DNA from: Salaquimonas sp.
GTDB lineage: Bacteria; Pseudomonadota; Alphaproteobacteria; Rhizobiales; Rhizobiaceae
NCBI GenBank assembly: GCA_028289365.1
Contig: JANQQM010000112.1
Location: 1 to 32,854, forward strand
DNA: 32,854 nucleotides
Direction of reading: 5' to 3'
This document shows positions 1-7,661 of the stretch, piece by piece. Under the pieces are notes generated by a model. The model did not search any database. It was not told the DNA's origin and saw nothing but the letters and a program-made list of their open reading frames with translations. Both the position numbers and the translations under genes were made by a program. How positions within the stretch are numbered: position 1 is the stretch's first letter; every line of letters starts with the position of its first letter.

Positions 1-413
1 TTGGCTACGAAGCAGTATCGATGCGCGCGTTCATGCATGGCTTCCAGGTCGGCACTGCCAATGTCGTGACCCTCCTCAAAAGTGACCACCGGATTTAGTG
101 TGATGCCTCCGACTTTCACACGACCGTCCGGGGTCTTGCCAAGCGTTGCGACAGCGCGGTCCGTGTAACGCTTGACCTTCCACTTGGCTTTCGCCGACAA
201 GGCAAGGAACGTCATCATGTGGCAGGAACTCAGGGCGGCTGTGACCGCCTCCTCGGGATTTACGAACCGGGGGTCGCCGCCATAGTCGGGCGCCGACGTC
301 ATGGTTGCCGCCAGCCCGCCGCCGAAATCCATCCTGTGATTGGTGCTGTATTTCCCAGGTGCCAACTCTGCCTGACCAAGGTTCCAGGTCAATTCGGTTA
401 TGTATTCTGACAT
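1..413 (-). CDS. OsmC family protein (partial, runs off the window)
   Basis: OsmC/Ohr-type proteins are cytoplasmic thiol peroxidases that reduce organic or hydrogen peroxides with a pair of cysteines. Read on the minus strand from an ATG at 411-413, the frame gives 137 residues without a stop. It contains the family signature NPEEAVTAALSSCHMMTFLA, in which Cys64 would be the peroxidatic cysteine, and near the visible end HRYCFVA, where Cys134 would be the second cysteine. Only a few dozen C-terminal residues should be missing beyond base 1. The gene is divergent from the crotonase-family gene and shares with it an AT-rich region rich in palindromes. A longer open frame on the same strand (76-444) is only a shadow. 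The family is clear, but OsmC versus the YhfA-like subgroups cannot be decided from this fragment. Confidence 0.85.
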   Translation of the reverse strand, partial: MSEYITELTWNLGQAELAPGKYSTNHRMDFGGGLAATMTSAPDYGGDPRFVNPEEAVTAALSSCHMMTFLALSAKAKWKVKRYTDRAVATLGKTPDGRVKVGGITLNPVVTFEEGHDIGSADLEAMHERAHRYCFVA

Positions 414-466
414 CGATCTCGACCACCCAAATTGGAAAATCCATCGTAATTCAATTTTTTTGTAGC

Positions 467-499
467 ATGATTTATCATAAAATGATACATAAAAATCAT
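467..499. promoter_or_regulatory. Cluster of ATGAT/ATCAT half-sites, candidate operator
   Basis: In the AT-rich divergent region between the OsmC gene and the crotonase-family gene, ATGAT or its complement ATCAT occurs at 467-471, 474-478, 482-486 and 495-499. The middle pair extends to a perfect inverted repeat, TATCAT-AAA-ATGATA, at 473-487. Such spacing fits a dimeric transcription factor. No regulator gene for it is adjacent, unless the LysR protein at 3738-4649 acts here. The AT-rich context raises the chance of accidental repeats. Confidence 0.35.
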
Positions 500-567
500 T
501 AAACGATAATTTTTGGACGATAATGCTTTAACTGAGCAGGTTGAACACTGGAATTGGAGGGAGAAAG

Positions 568-1383
568 TTGCAGGAATCCAAAGACATCAGTGACCGGCCT
601 GTAGTGCTCGAATTTTGCGACGGGATAGCGAGCGTCACCCTGAACCGGCCGAAGTCAATTAACGCCCTGTCGGAAGAAATGCTGGCGGCATTGCAGGACA
701 CCTGGGATGCATTGGGCCGGAACCCTGACGTCAAGGCGGTCATCCTGCGCGGGGCAGGCGGGCATTTTTGTGCTGGACATAATCTCAAGGAAATGACAGC
801 CCGTCGCCAGGACGATGACGGCGGACATGCCTATTTCAATGAGCTCTTTGCCACATGCTCCAGGATGATGATGTCGATCACCAATCTGCCGCAGCCTGTG
901 ATAGCCGAAGTCACCGGCATCGCAACAGCGGCCGGTTGCCAACTGGTCGCGACCTGTGATCTTGCAGTGGCATCCGACGGTGCCCGATTTGCAACCTCCG
1001 GCGTAAATATTGGACTATTCTGTTCTACCCCCATGGTGGCGCTAAGCCGGTCCGTGCCTCGAAAGACAGCGATGGAAATGTTGTTGCTGGGCGAATTTAT
1101 CAATGCCGAGCGAGCGGCCAGTATCGGTCTGGTAAACCGCGTCGTGCCCGAAGAGGAACTCGCCGCGGCCACCATGGAAATTGCAGAAATCATCGCCGGG
1201 AAATCACCGGTCGCTGTCAAGACAGGCAAGGGTGCGTTTTACAAGCAGGCCGAGATGGGGCTGGCCGAGGCCTATGATTATGCCGGACGTATCATGGCCG
1301 AAAACATGATGGCACGCGATACGAAACGCGGGATCGGAGCATTTGTAGCGAAGCAGCCAATGCCGGAATGGACAGGGAATTAG
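568..1383 (+). CDS. Enoyl-CoA hydratase/isomerase (crotonase) family protein, catalytic glutamates replaced
   Basis: Crotonase-fold enzyme acting on an acyl-CoA. The start chosen is TTG at 568, preceded by GGAGG at 557-561; an upstream in-frame TTG at 541 lacks such a site. The 271-residue product has the CoA/oxyanion-hole segment GAGGHFCAGHNLKEM (about 63-76) and the second core segment ATAAGCQLVATCDLAVAS (about 119-136), closest in my memory to ECHDC3-like proteins. In classical hydratases two glutamates do the chemistry. Here the first aligned position is Gln125 (GCQL) and the second falls in FATSG (141-145), with no acid. A standard hydration reaction is therefore doubtful; isomerase, hydrolase or another crotonase reaction is possible. 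It lies upstream of the FAH-family and sulfatase genes on the same strand, probably in one operon. Confidence 0.85.
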   Translation: MQESKDISDRPVVLEFCDGIASVTLNRPKSINALSEEMLAALQDTWDALGRNPDVKAVILRGAGGHFCAGHNLKEMTARRQDDDGGHAYFNELFATCSRMMMSITNLPQPVIAEVTGIATAAGCQLVATCDLAVASDGARFATSGVNIGLFCSTPMVALSRSVPRKTAMEMLLLGEFINAERAASIGLVNRVVPEEELAAATMEIAEIIAGKSPVAVKTGKGAFYKQAEMGLAEAYDYAGRIMAENMMARDTKRGIGAFVAKQPMPEWTGN

Positions 1384-1418
1384 TTACGGATGCCAATTTG
1401 TAAAACCAGGAGACAAAC

Positions 1419-2261
1419 ATGAAACTCTGCCGCTTACGCAAGGGCGACGCCATAATTCCTTGTGCCGTTGTCAACGACATTCATTATAACCTTTCTTCGG
1501 AATTTGGTGACATCGACGCTGACTTCTTTCAGTCGGGAAGTGTCAGAAAATCAGCTGATCTGGATGTGACATCCTTGCCGGTAGTTGAGGATCACAATGG
1601 GTTTGCGCCCTGCATTACCAAACCATCCAAGATTCTGTGCATCGGGTTGAATTATCATGAGCACGCAAAGGAAGCGGGCATGGATATCCCCGAAGAGCCA
1701 GTATTGTTCTTCAAGGCCCCGTCAAGCCTGTCTGGCGCAAATGATCCGATCCCCTTTCCAGAAGGTGCGACCATGCTGGACTGGGAGGTTGAACTTGCCT
1801 TTGTAATTGGCAAAACGACCAAACGTGCCACTATGGAAAATGCCATGGAGGCAGTTGCTGGCTATATGGTGTTGAATGATGTCTCCGAACGCAGCTGGCA
1901 GTTAATGCGCGGGGGACAATGGGCCAAAGGAAAGAGCCATGACGGGTTCACCCCGATAGGTCCCTATCTGGTTTTGGCCGAAAGTGTCGATAATCCGAAT
2001 GCTTTCGATTTGGAACTGAAGGTAAATGGCAAGACCATGCAATCAGGATCGTCAGCAGATTTCATATTTGATCTGGCGAGCGTCATCGTGCACATTTCCG
2101 AATTCATGACACTTGAACCCGGTGACATTGTTACAACCGGCACACCTGCGGGCGTCGGATTCGGTATGGATCCGAAGACGTTTTTGAAGCCGGGCGATGT
2201 GGTCGAGACCAGTATCAAAGGCCTGGGCACTCAAACCCAAACCGTCAAAGCCGAAAGCTGA
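1419..2261 (+). CDS. Fumarylacetoacetate hydrolase (FAH) family protein
   Basis: FAH-family proteins use a divalent metal to hydrolyse, decarboxylate or hydrate 2-keto acids and acylpyruvates late in aromatic and sugar-acid catabolism. The ATG at 1419 follows AGGAG at 1409-1413. The 280-residue product has an N-terminal domain, then the core CIGLNYHEHAKEAG (about 72-85), the metal-binding DWEVELAFVIGK, NDVSERSWQ, KSHDGFTPIGPYLV and the C-terminal TTGTPAGVGFG. All are hallmarks of the FAHD1/HpcE-like group, and the length is normal for it. It lies 35 bases after the crotonase gene and its stop is 8 bases before the sulfatase start, so co-transcription is likely. The exact substrate (acylpyruvate, oxaloacetate or a 2-oxo-3-deoxy acid) cannot be told from the sequence. 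Confidence 0.9.
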   Translation: MKLCRLRKGDAIIPCAVVNDIHYNLSSEFGDIDADFFQSGSVRKSADLDVTSLPVVEDHNGFAPCITKPSKILCIGLNYHEHAKEAGMDIPEEPVLFFKAPSSLSGANDPIPFPEGATMLDWEVELAFVIGKTTKRATMENAMEAVAGYMVLNDVSERSWQLMRGGQWAKGKSHDGFTPIGPYLVLAESVDNPNAFDLELKVNGKTMQSGSSADFIFDLASVIVHISEFMTLEPGDIVTTGTPAGVGFGMDPKTFLKPGDVVETSIKGLGTQTQTVKAES

Positions 2262-2269
2262 GTGCCCTG

Positions 2270-3709
2270 ATGCGTCCGAAGAACCTGGTCATCATCATGT
2301 CGGACGAACACAATGCCAAATTCACGGGATGCCGGGGCAATCCTGTCGTCAAGACTCCCAATCTGGATAGGCTGGCAGCAAGCGGAACTCTCTTCAGCAA
2401 GGCTTATTGCAACTCGCCAATTTGCGTTCCCTCGAGAGCCAGCCTGGCAACCGGACGATATGTTCATGATTGCGGTTTCTGGGACAATGCCGCCCCCTAT
2501 GATGGTTCTGTCCCGAGCTGGGGCCATAGACTACAGCAACAAGGCCACAAAGTCGTTTCTGTCGGTAAGTTGCATTATCGCAGTACGGAAGACGACAACG
2601 GCTTTGATGAAGAGATTGTTCCGCTTCATGTTGCGGGCGGAGTAGGCGATCTCTTGGGCTTGATCCGAAAGGACATGGAACCGCGCGCCGGTTCGGCAAA
2701 ATTTGCAAAGAATGTTGGACGTGGTGAAACCAGCTATACTGAATATGACCGAAAAATTGCCACCGAAGCCGAACGCTGGATATCAAACGTACCTGTGGAA
2801 AGTACCAAACCCTGGGTCTTGTTCGTGTCCTTTGTGACACCGCATTTTCCGTTGATCGCACCGGCAGAATTCTACGATTTGTATGACGACATCGAAATTG
2901 ATCCGAACATATTCAGTGAAGGGCTTGGACGGCCTGACCACCCTTACTACCAGGCCATGTTGCGAAATATCGATTTCGACGATCACCTGGATAACGAGGC
3001 TCGCGAAAAGGCGATAAGAGGTTATCTGGGCCTGTGCAGCTTCATGGATCACAATGTCGGCCGGGTGCTGGGCGCGATTGAGGATGCGGGATTATCGGAC
3101 AGTACCCGGATCATCTATACCAGCGATCACGGCGAGGCTTTGGGGAAACGGGGATTCTGGGGCAAATCAACCATGTTTGAGGAAAGCGTTGCGGTGCCTT
3201 TGATTATGGCAGGCCCCGATATCAAAGCCGAGACGATTGTTGATTCACCGGTGAGCCTGATTGATCTGTTCCCGACCGTGCTGGAATGTGTCGGTGCATC
3301 ACGCGATCCCAATGACAGGGAATTACCAGGGTGCCCACTACTTCGGATTGCCGAAGGGAAGATCGGGGAAAGATCGGTCTTTGCCGAATATCATGCGGCG
3401 GGATCGATCACCGCGAACTACATGCTGCGGCGCGGGCGTTACAAGCTTGTATATTTTGTGGGAATGGAACCGGAATTGTTTGACCTTGAGGCGGATCCAC
3501 TCGAAACGGAAAATCTTGCCACTGACCCAGCTTTTTTCTCCACCCTGACAGAGTTGGAAGCCGAGCTTTTTGACTTAGTCGATCCAGTTGGTGCGGATCA
3601 AAGCGCTAAACAAAGCCAGGCAAAACGGATTGCTGCGGCGGGCGGACACGATGAAATATTGAAGCGCGGGGATTTCGGTTATTCACCGGCACCAGGTGAC
3701 AAGGCCTGA
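2270..3709 (+). CDS. Sulfatase family hydrolase (choline-sulfatase-like)
   Basis: Alkaline-phosphatase-superfamily hydrolase cleaving a sulfate ester, or in some relatives a phosphonate/phosphate ester. The 479-residue protein has Asp12-Glu13 near the N-terminus, the type I sulfatase signature CVPSRASLATG with Cys52 and Arg56, and the second metal site SDHGE (Asp286-His287). Cys52 must be oxidised to formylglycine for activity, so a formylglycine-generating enzyme is needed elsewhere in the genome; none is visible here. WDNAAPYDG after the signature resembles the DNAA segment of choline sulfatases. No signal peptide is evident, so it is probably cytoplasmic, unlike many arylsulfatases. It starts 8 bases after the FAH-family gene and ends 28 bases before the convergent LysR gene. 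Phosphonate monoester hydrolase is an alternative. Confidence 0.88.
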   Translation: MRPKNLVIIMSDEHNAKFTGCRGNPVVKTPNLDRLAASGTLFSKAYCNSPICVPSRASLATGRYVHDCGFWDNAAPYDGSVPSWGHRLQQQGHKVVSVGKLHYRSTEDDNGFDEEIVPLHVAGGVGDLLGLIRKDMEPRAGSAKFAKNVGRGETSYTEYDRKIATEAERWISNVPVESTKPWVLFVSFVTPHFPLIAPAEFYDLYDDIEIDPNIFSEGLGRPDHPYYQAMLRNIDFDDHLDNEAREKAIRGYLGLCSFMDHNVGRVLGAIEDAGLSDSTRIIYTSDHGEALGKRGFWGKSTMFEESVAVPLIMAGPDIKAETIVDSPVSLIDLFPTVLECVGASRDPNDRELPGCPLLRIAEGKIGERSVFAEYHAAGSITANYMLRRGRYKLVYFVGMEPELFDLEADPLETENLATDPAFFSTLTELEAELFDLVDPVGADQSAKQSQAKRIAAAGGHDEILKRGDFGYSPAPGDKA

Positions 3710-3737
3710 CAATTATTTGGAAATCCGACCAGAACAC

Positions 3738-4649
3738 TCATGCAATTGAGTGCAAGTGTTGCCTGGATATATTTCGAAGAGTTTGGCACAATTTTTCCGA
3801 CATTGGCGGGACGACGCCGAATTTGCGTCGCAATATCCCTGTTTCGCGATAACCGGTCAGCGATTTGCAGTTCAACCTTTCGAACTGTTCCCAATTTTCG
3901 CCAAGCGGTGTCAGCGAGGTGGCAAGCGTCGCAAGATCGGAATGGGTCACGATATCGAGCGTGCAGAATATATCGTTGACTTCGACTTTTGGCTCAGGTG
4001 CCGGCAGACCATGAGACTGGAAAAACTGATCAAACAGTGTTCTGACAAAAGTTCCCGTTGGCATTGCCCATTCAAGCTGGTGAAGGTCCTTGATCGATTT
4101 GTCCTTGCCGTCAGCCACCGGGTGACCCTGGCGCACAAGAACGCTGCTGTCAGTTCGTATGAGGCTCTCCGATTCGATCAGATTTTGATCTGCGCCCGAG
4201 ATGGCAACAGGCCCAAAAACCAGATCCAGATCGCCACGTAGAAGCTTCTCCTTCAGTTCGCTTGGAACACCGGTCGTGACATTTACGGATACAGTTGGAT
4301 ATTCAGACACGAGCATGGCGATTGCTCTCGGCAATAATCCATTCAGCCAAAAATATCCTGATCCGACCGTAATCTGGCTAATCTCATTGGTGTCGACATC
4401 ATCAATCTGGCGGAGCGCGCTTCGATAGCTCGCGTCAATGGATTTTGCGTAGTCAAACAGTATTTTTCCACTTGGACTAAGGCGCACGCCTCGGGGAAGC
4501 CGTTCAAGCAACTTTGTGCCCAGTTCGTTTTCCAGGCGACTTAGATGTTTCGAAAGGGCGGGCTGGGTCATACCCAGGTCATCTGCCGCCAAAGTGATGC
4601 TTCCATGTTCCACGATATTCATGAACAGGCGCAGGTGCCGAATATCCAT
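3738..4649 (-). CDS. LysR family transcriptional regulator
   Basis: LysR-type regulator of 303 residues, the normal family length. The N-terminal winged helix-turn-helix is plain (MDIRHLRLFMNIVEHGSITLAA, then MTQPALSKHLSRLENELGTKLLER). The rest is the inducer-binding domain, which usually senses a small metabolite. The ATG at 4647-4649 is preceded, in its own direction, by an AAGGGA-like site. The gene is divergent from the TTT transport operon, with 122 bases between the two starts, and convergent with the sulfatase gene. That arrangement is typical of a LysR protein controlling the divergent operon. An inverted repeat with T-N11-A geometry at 4660-4678 lies just upstream of its own start and is a good candidate binding site. 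The ligand is unknown, but is plausibly the transporter's substrate or its breakdown product. Confidence 0.9.
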   Translation of the reverse strand: MDIRHLRLFMNIVEHGSITLAADDLGMTQPALSKHLSRLENELGTKLLERLPRGVRLSPSGKILFDYAKSIDASYRSALRQIDDVDTNEISQITVGSGYFWLNGLLPRAIAMLVSEYPTVSVNVTTGVPSELKEKLLRGDLDLVFGPVAISGADQNLIESESLIRTDSSVLVRQGHPVADGKDKSIKDLHQLEWAMPTGTFVRTLFDQFFQSHGLPAPEPKVEVNDIFCTLDIVTHSDLATLATSLTPLGENWEQFERLNCKSLTGYRETGILRRKFGVVPPMSEKLCQTLRNISRQHLHSIA

Positions 4650-4659
4650 CTGTCATTCC

Positions 4660-4678
4660 CTTTTGGTTATGGCAAAAG
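4660..4678. promoter_or_regulatory. Candidate LysR operator: CTTTTG-N7-CAAAAG
   Basis: A perfect inverted repeat with 6-base arms and a 7-base spacer lies 11 bases upstream of the LysR start, inside the divergent intergenic region. It contains the T-N11-A arrangement typical of LysR-type sites. Further towards the transporter gene are a second short inverted repeat, ACCT-N4-AGGT (4685-4696), and a direct repeat of GATATCC at 4714-4720 and 4726-4732 with a period of 12 bases. The latter two could be the activation half of the operator or RNA polymerase contacts. Confidence 0.5.
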
Positions 4679-4771
4679 ACAATTACCTGTATAGGTGAGC
4701 ATGTCAAACGCGGGATATCCTGCGTGATATCCGGTAGGCAGGACTGGCCTATCGATGCAATGGAGGATGTC

Positions 4772-5713
4772 ATGATTTCAAGAATTCTTAAGCTCGCGAT
4801 TGTCGCGGGCGCAATTGCGTTTACTGGACTTAATGGCCAGCCGGCCCAGGCAGAATATCCTGAACGTCCGATCACGGTAATTGTCCCGACAAAGGCTGGT
4901 GGTGGCGTTGATACACAGGCTCGCGCCTTGGTAACCGCGATGGAAGCCGAACTTGGTCAGCCAATCAATATTGTGAACAAGCCGGGAGCCGGTGGCACTG
5001 TCGGCCTACAACAATTAGCGGCGATGCGTCCGGACGGATACAATATCGCGATGGCAGCTTCGGTTTCATTCCTGCAAAACCCGATCACCCAAGGGCTTGA
5101 TATGGGCGTGGATAGCTTCACCGTCCTCGGAACCACCGGGGCCTTCCAGACCGCTTTAGTAGCGTCAGGTTCTGCACCGTTTAAAAGCTGGGATGAATTT
5201 ATAGCCTTTGCAAAGGAAAATCCGGGCACCAAGTGGTATTCGCTCGGCAAGGCGACTGTTGTTGTTATGCAGGCTATTGCCAAGGCTGAAGGCATTGAAA
5301 TGGCTATCGTCCCCGGTCAAGGTGGCGCGACGGTCGCTCCAACCCTGATTGCCGGTGATGCTGATGTCAGCTTTTCGGGCGGCGTTCATTCGAAATTCCT
5401 TCCCTCGAAAGAACTTCAGGTTTTGCTAAGTACGCTGTCGACCGGCAAACTGAAGGCAACGCCGGATGTACCCAACAGCCAGGAGCGCTATGGTGTTTCG
5501 CTTGCAAACAACATGACTGTGCTTGCGCCTGCCGGTCTGCCTCCGGAAATTGCCGCCAAGCTGGAAGCAGCAGTTGAAAAGGCTGCAAACAGTGACGGAT
5601 ACGCCGAGGTCATGAACAAGATTCAGTATCCTGTAACCTACTCAAACTCGGCTGATTCCACCGCGCAATATCTGCAAGACGAAGCGGGCTTCAAAGCCTT
5701 GTTGAGCAACTAG
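4772..5713 (+). CDS. Tripartite tricarboxylate transporter substrate-binding protein (TctC/Bug family)
   Basis: Periplasmic receptor of a TTT uptake system; this family binds carboxylates and related anions. The start at ATG 4772 has GGAGG at 4762-4766 and gives a clean signal peptide ending GQPAQA at about residue 27. An in-frame start at 4724 would put a hydrophilic stretch before it. The mature protein opens with YPERPITVIVPTKAGGGVDTQAR, the usual first strand and ligand-binding loop of Bug proteins, followed by KPGAGGTVGLQQLAAMRPDGYNIAMA. The length of 313 residues is typical. It is the first gene of the operon with the small and large membrane subunits directly downstream, and is divergent from the LysR gene. 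The specific ligand cannot be inferred from sequence alone. Confidence 0.93.
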   Translation: MISRILKLAIVAGAIAFTGLNGQPAQAEYPERPITVIVPTKAGGGVDTQARALVTAMEAELGQPINIVNKPGAGGTVGLQQLAAMRPDGYNIAMAASVSFLQNPITQGLDMGVDSFTVLGTTGAFQTALVASGSAPFKSWDEFIAFAKENPGTKWYSLGKATVVVMQAIAKAEGIEMAIVPGQGGATVAPTLIAGDADVSFSGGVHSKFLPSKELQVLLSTLSTGKLKATPDVPNSQERYGVSLANNMTVLAPAGLPPEIAAKLEAAVEKAANSDGYAEVMNKIQYPVTYSNSADSTAQYLQDEAGFKALLSN

Positions 5714-5717
5714 TCAA

Positions 5718-6158
5718 ATGTACCGGGACGAACAAATCATCTATGGCCTTCTCTGCCTGGCCGCGCTTGGGTTCTACTTCATCGTGATCCCATGGCAGAT
5801 TGAAGAGCCTGATTGGGTCGCCGTTTCACCGGCCTTTCTTCCAAAAGTATGCGCGATCCTCGTGTTCGTCCTGGCACTCTACAAGCTCATTTCGACCCTC
5901 TCGCTGGCAAACGGAACATACTTGGTTAGCCGTTCGAACTACCTGTACCTGTTTGGAGTCTTGGCCATCGTACTGGTCGCAACCCTGGCGATGTATTGGA
6001 TCGGGTTCTGGGTCAGCATGATTATCGCGCTTGTCCCGCTGCAACTGATCGGCGGACAGCGAAACTTTCTGGCATTGGCAATCTACACCGCTGTACTGAC
6101 CGGCTCCTGCTGGTTGCTGCTAGACCTTGCCGGACTTCACATAATTGCACCGTATTGA
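5718..6158 (+). CDS. TTT transporter small membrane subunit (TctB family)
   Basis: Small integral membrane subunit of the TTT transporter; it pairs with the large subunit in the inner membrane. The 146-residue protein shows about four hydrophobic segments: GLLCLAALGFYFIVIPW, FLPKVCAILVFVLALYKLI, YLYLFGVLAIVLVATLAM with IGFWVSMIIALVPLQLI, and a last one near LAIYTAVLTGSCWLLLDLAG. The motif SPAFLPKV after the first helix is common in TctB proteins. It starts 4 bases after the binding-protein stop and ends 3 bases before the large-subunit ATG, so the three genes are translated as a unit. Identification rests on context as much as on sequence, because this subunit is poorly conserved. Confidence 0.88.
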   Translation: MYRDEQIIYGLLCLAALGFYFIVIPWQIEEPDWVAVSPAFLPKVCAILVFVLALYKLISTLSLANGTYLVSRSNYLYLFGVLAIVLVATLAMYWIGFWVSMIIALVPLQLIGGQRNFLALAIYTAVLTGSCWLLLDLAGLHIIAPY

Positions 6159-6161
6159 ACC

Positions 6162-7661
6162 ATGGATACGATCGTAACCGTCATATCACTCTCATTGACT
6201 CCCGCGAATATTGCATTCGTGGCTCTGGGTCTTTTCATCGGCTATATCGTGGGCGCGATCCCGGGAATGGGAAAAGCAACCGCAGCGGCGGTGGCAATTC
6301 CACTTACCTATTCTATGGCACCTGTCGCCGCCATCGGCTTCCTGATCGGCATTGCAAAGGGTTCCACTGCAGGCAATGCGGTTTCGGCCATCCTTATTAA
6401 TACACCGGGCGAACCGTCATCGGTACCGACCGCGCTGGATGGATATCCGCTGGCACGGCAAGGAAAAGGGCGTAAGGCACTGATCGTCGCTCTGGTGGCT
6501 TCGACAATCGGCGATTTTCTGTCGACCTGGCTATTGATCTTCCTGACCGCCCCGCTGGCTGACATTGCCGTGCGCATCGGCAAGGTCGATCTGGCAGCAA
6601 TCTTCATCTTTGCGCTGACCTTCATTGCGGCGCTGTCAGGAAAATCTCTTTCCAAAGGCCTGATTTCAGCACTGATCGGCATCATCCTGGCGACTGTCGG
6701 TCTGGAGCCTGAAACAGCGGTTCAACGGCTCACCTTTGGGTCCATACGCCTGTTCGATGGATTGCCACTCATCGCAATTGCCATCGGCATAGTGGCCGTT
6801 GCAGAGATGATCATTCAGCTTGAAGAACATTTGAGCGGGGGAGCTGGCGGCAAGGTGCTGGATAGTGGAAACCCATCCGATAACCGCGTTTCTGCAAGCG
6901 AATGGAAGCGGGTCGTACGTCCCATCTTTGGCGGAACCCTGATTGGCTCATTTGTCGGTATTCTCCCTGGGCTTGGTGCTGCGATCGCTTCGTTTGCCTC
7001 TTATGGTCTTGCGCAGAAAATGTCTCGTGAACCGGACAGTTTCGGCAAGGGAAATGTGGAAGGTGTCGCCGCTGCCGAAAGTGCCGACAATGCCGTAATC
7101 CCGTCCAGCATGATACCGCTTCTGGCAATGGGGATACCCGGCAGCGTGATTGCCGCCATCCTGGCCGCCGGATTTACAATGCATGGCATCATCCCTGGTC
7201 CCATGGTCATGCGCGATAGTCCCGATTTCATGCTTGGTCTGTTCGGCGCATTGCTTATGGCGTCACCATTAATGCTGATCATCGGTTTGCTGGGCATGCG
7301 GCTTTTCATCCGGGTTGTCGTAGTGCCGTTTCCGTATCTGTTCGCCGGTGTCATCTTCTTCAGCATCACCGGCGCCTATTTACAGGCGGGCGAAACCTTT
7401 GGTGTCTTCGTGATGCTGGCTTTCGGGTTCGTTGGATATTTTCTGAAAAAATTCGAGTTTCCGTTTGTGACCTTCATCATCGGATTCATCATCGGACCGC
7501 AGCTGGAACTGGCTGTCCGCCAATCGATCGTAATCATGAAAGGTGAGAGCATTACCAGCTTTCCGGTTGCGCTCGGCTTTGCATTATTTACGGCTGCGAT
7601 CGTCCTGCACGTTGGTTTCAAGACCTTTAAGCGCCTGAGAGCTGGCCATGAACAGACATGA
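6162..7661 (+). CDS. TTT transporter large membrane subunit (TctA family)
   Basis: Main permease of the TTT system: a 499-residue inner-membrane protein with around a dozen hydrophobic segments, the normal size for TctA. Diagnostic stretches are GYIVGAIPGMGKATAAAVAIPLTY near the N-terminus, GSTAGNAVSAILINTPGEPSSVPTALDGYPLARQGKGRKAL (about 67-107), and in the second half IGSFVGILPGLGAAIASFASYG and EGVAAAESADNAVIPSSMIPLLAMGIPGS. The two glycine-proline-rich motifs are pseudo-repeats thought to line the substrate path. It begins 3 bases after the small subunit and its end overlaps the start of the next gene by 14 bases. The downstream peptidase-like and molybdoenzyme genes therefore belong to the same transcript and probably act on what is imported. 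Confidence 0.95.
   Translation: MDTIVTVISLSLTPANIAFVALGLFIGYIVGAIPGMGKATAAAVAIPLTYSMAPVAAIGFLIGIAKGSTAGNAVSAILINTPGEPSSVPTALDGYPLARQGKGRKALIVALVASTIGDFLSTWLLIFLTAPLADIAVRIGKVDLAAIFIFALTFIAALSGKSLSKGLISALIGIILATVGLEPETAVQRLTFGSIRLFDGLPLIAIAIGIVAVAEMIIQLEEHLSGGAGGKVLDSGNPSDNRVSASEWKRVVRPIFGGTLIGSFVGILPGLGAAIASFASYGLAQKMSREPDSFGKGNVEGVAAAESADNAVIPSSMIPLLAMGIPGSVIAAILAAGFTMHGIIPGPMVMRDSPDFMLGLFGALLMASPLMLIIGLLGMRLFIRVVVVPFPYLFAGVIFFSITGAYLQAGETFGVFVMLAFGFVGYFLKKFEFPFVTFIIGFIIGPQLELAVRQSIVIMKGESITSFPVALGFALFTAAIVLHVGFKTFKRLRAGHEQT

Noticed and set aside
76-444. Minus-strand ORF of 122 codons
   Set aside because: It is rich in Arg, His and Gly, with no family pattern, and overlaps the clear OsmC frame (1-413) in another frame.
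3750-4241. Plus-strand ORF of 163 codons
   Set aside because: It is antisense to the LysR gene and has no recognisable domain.
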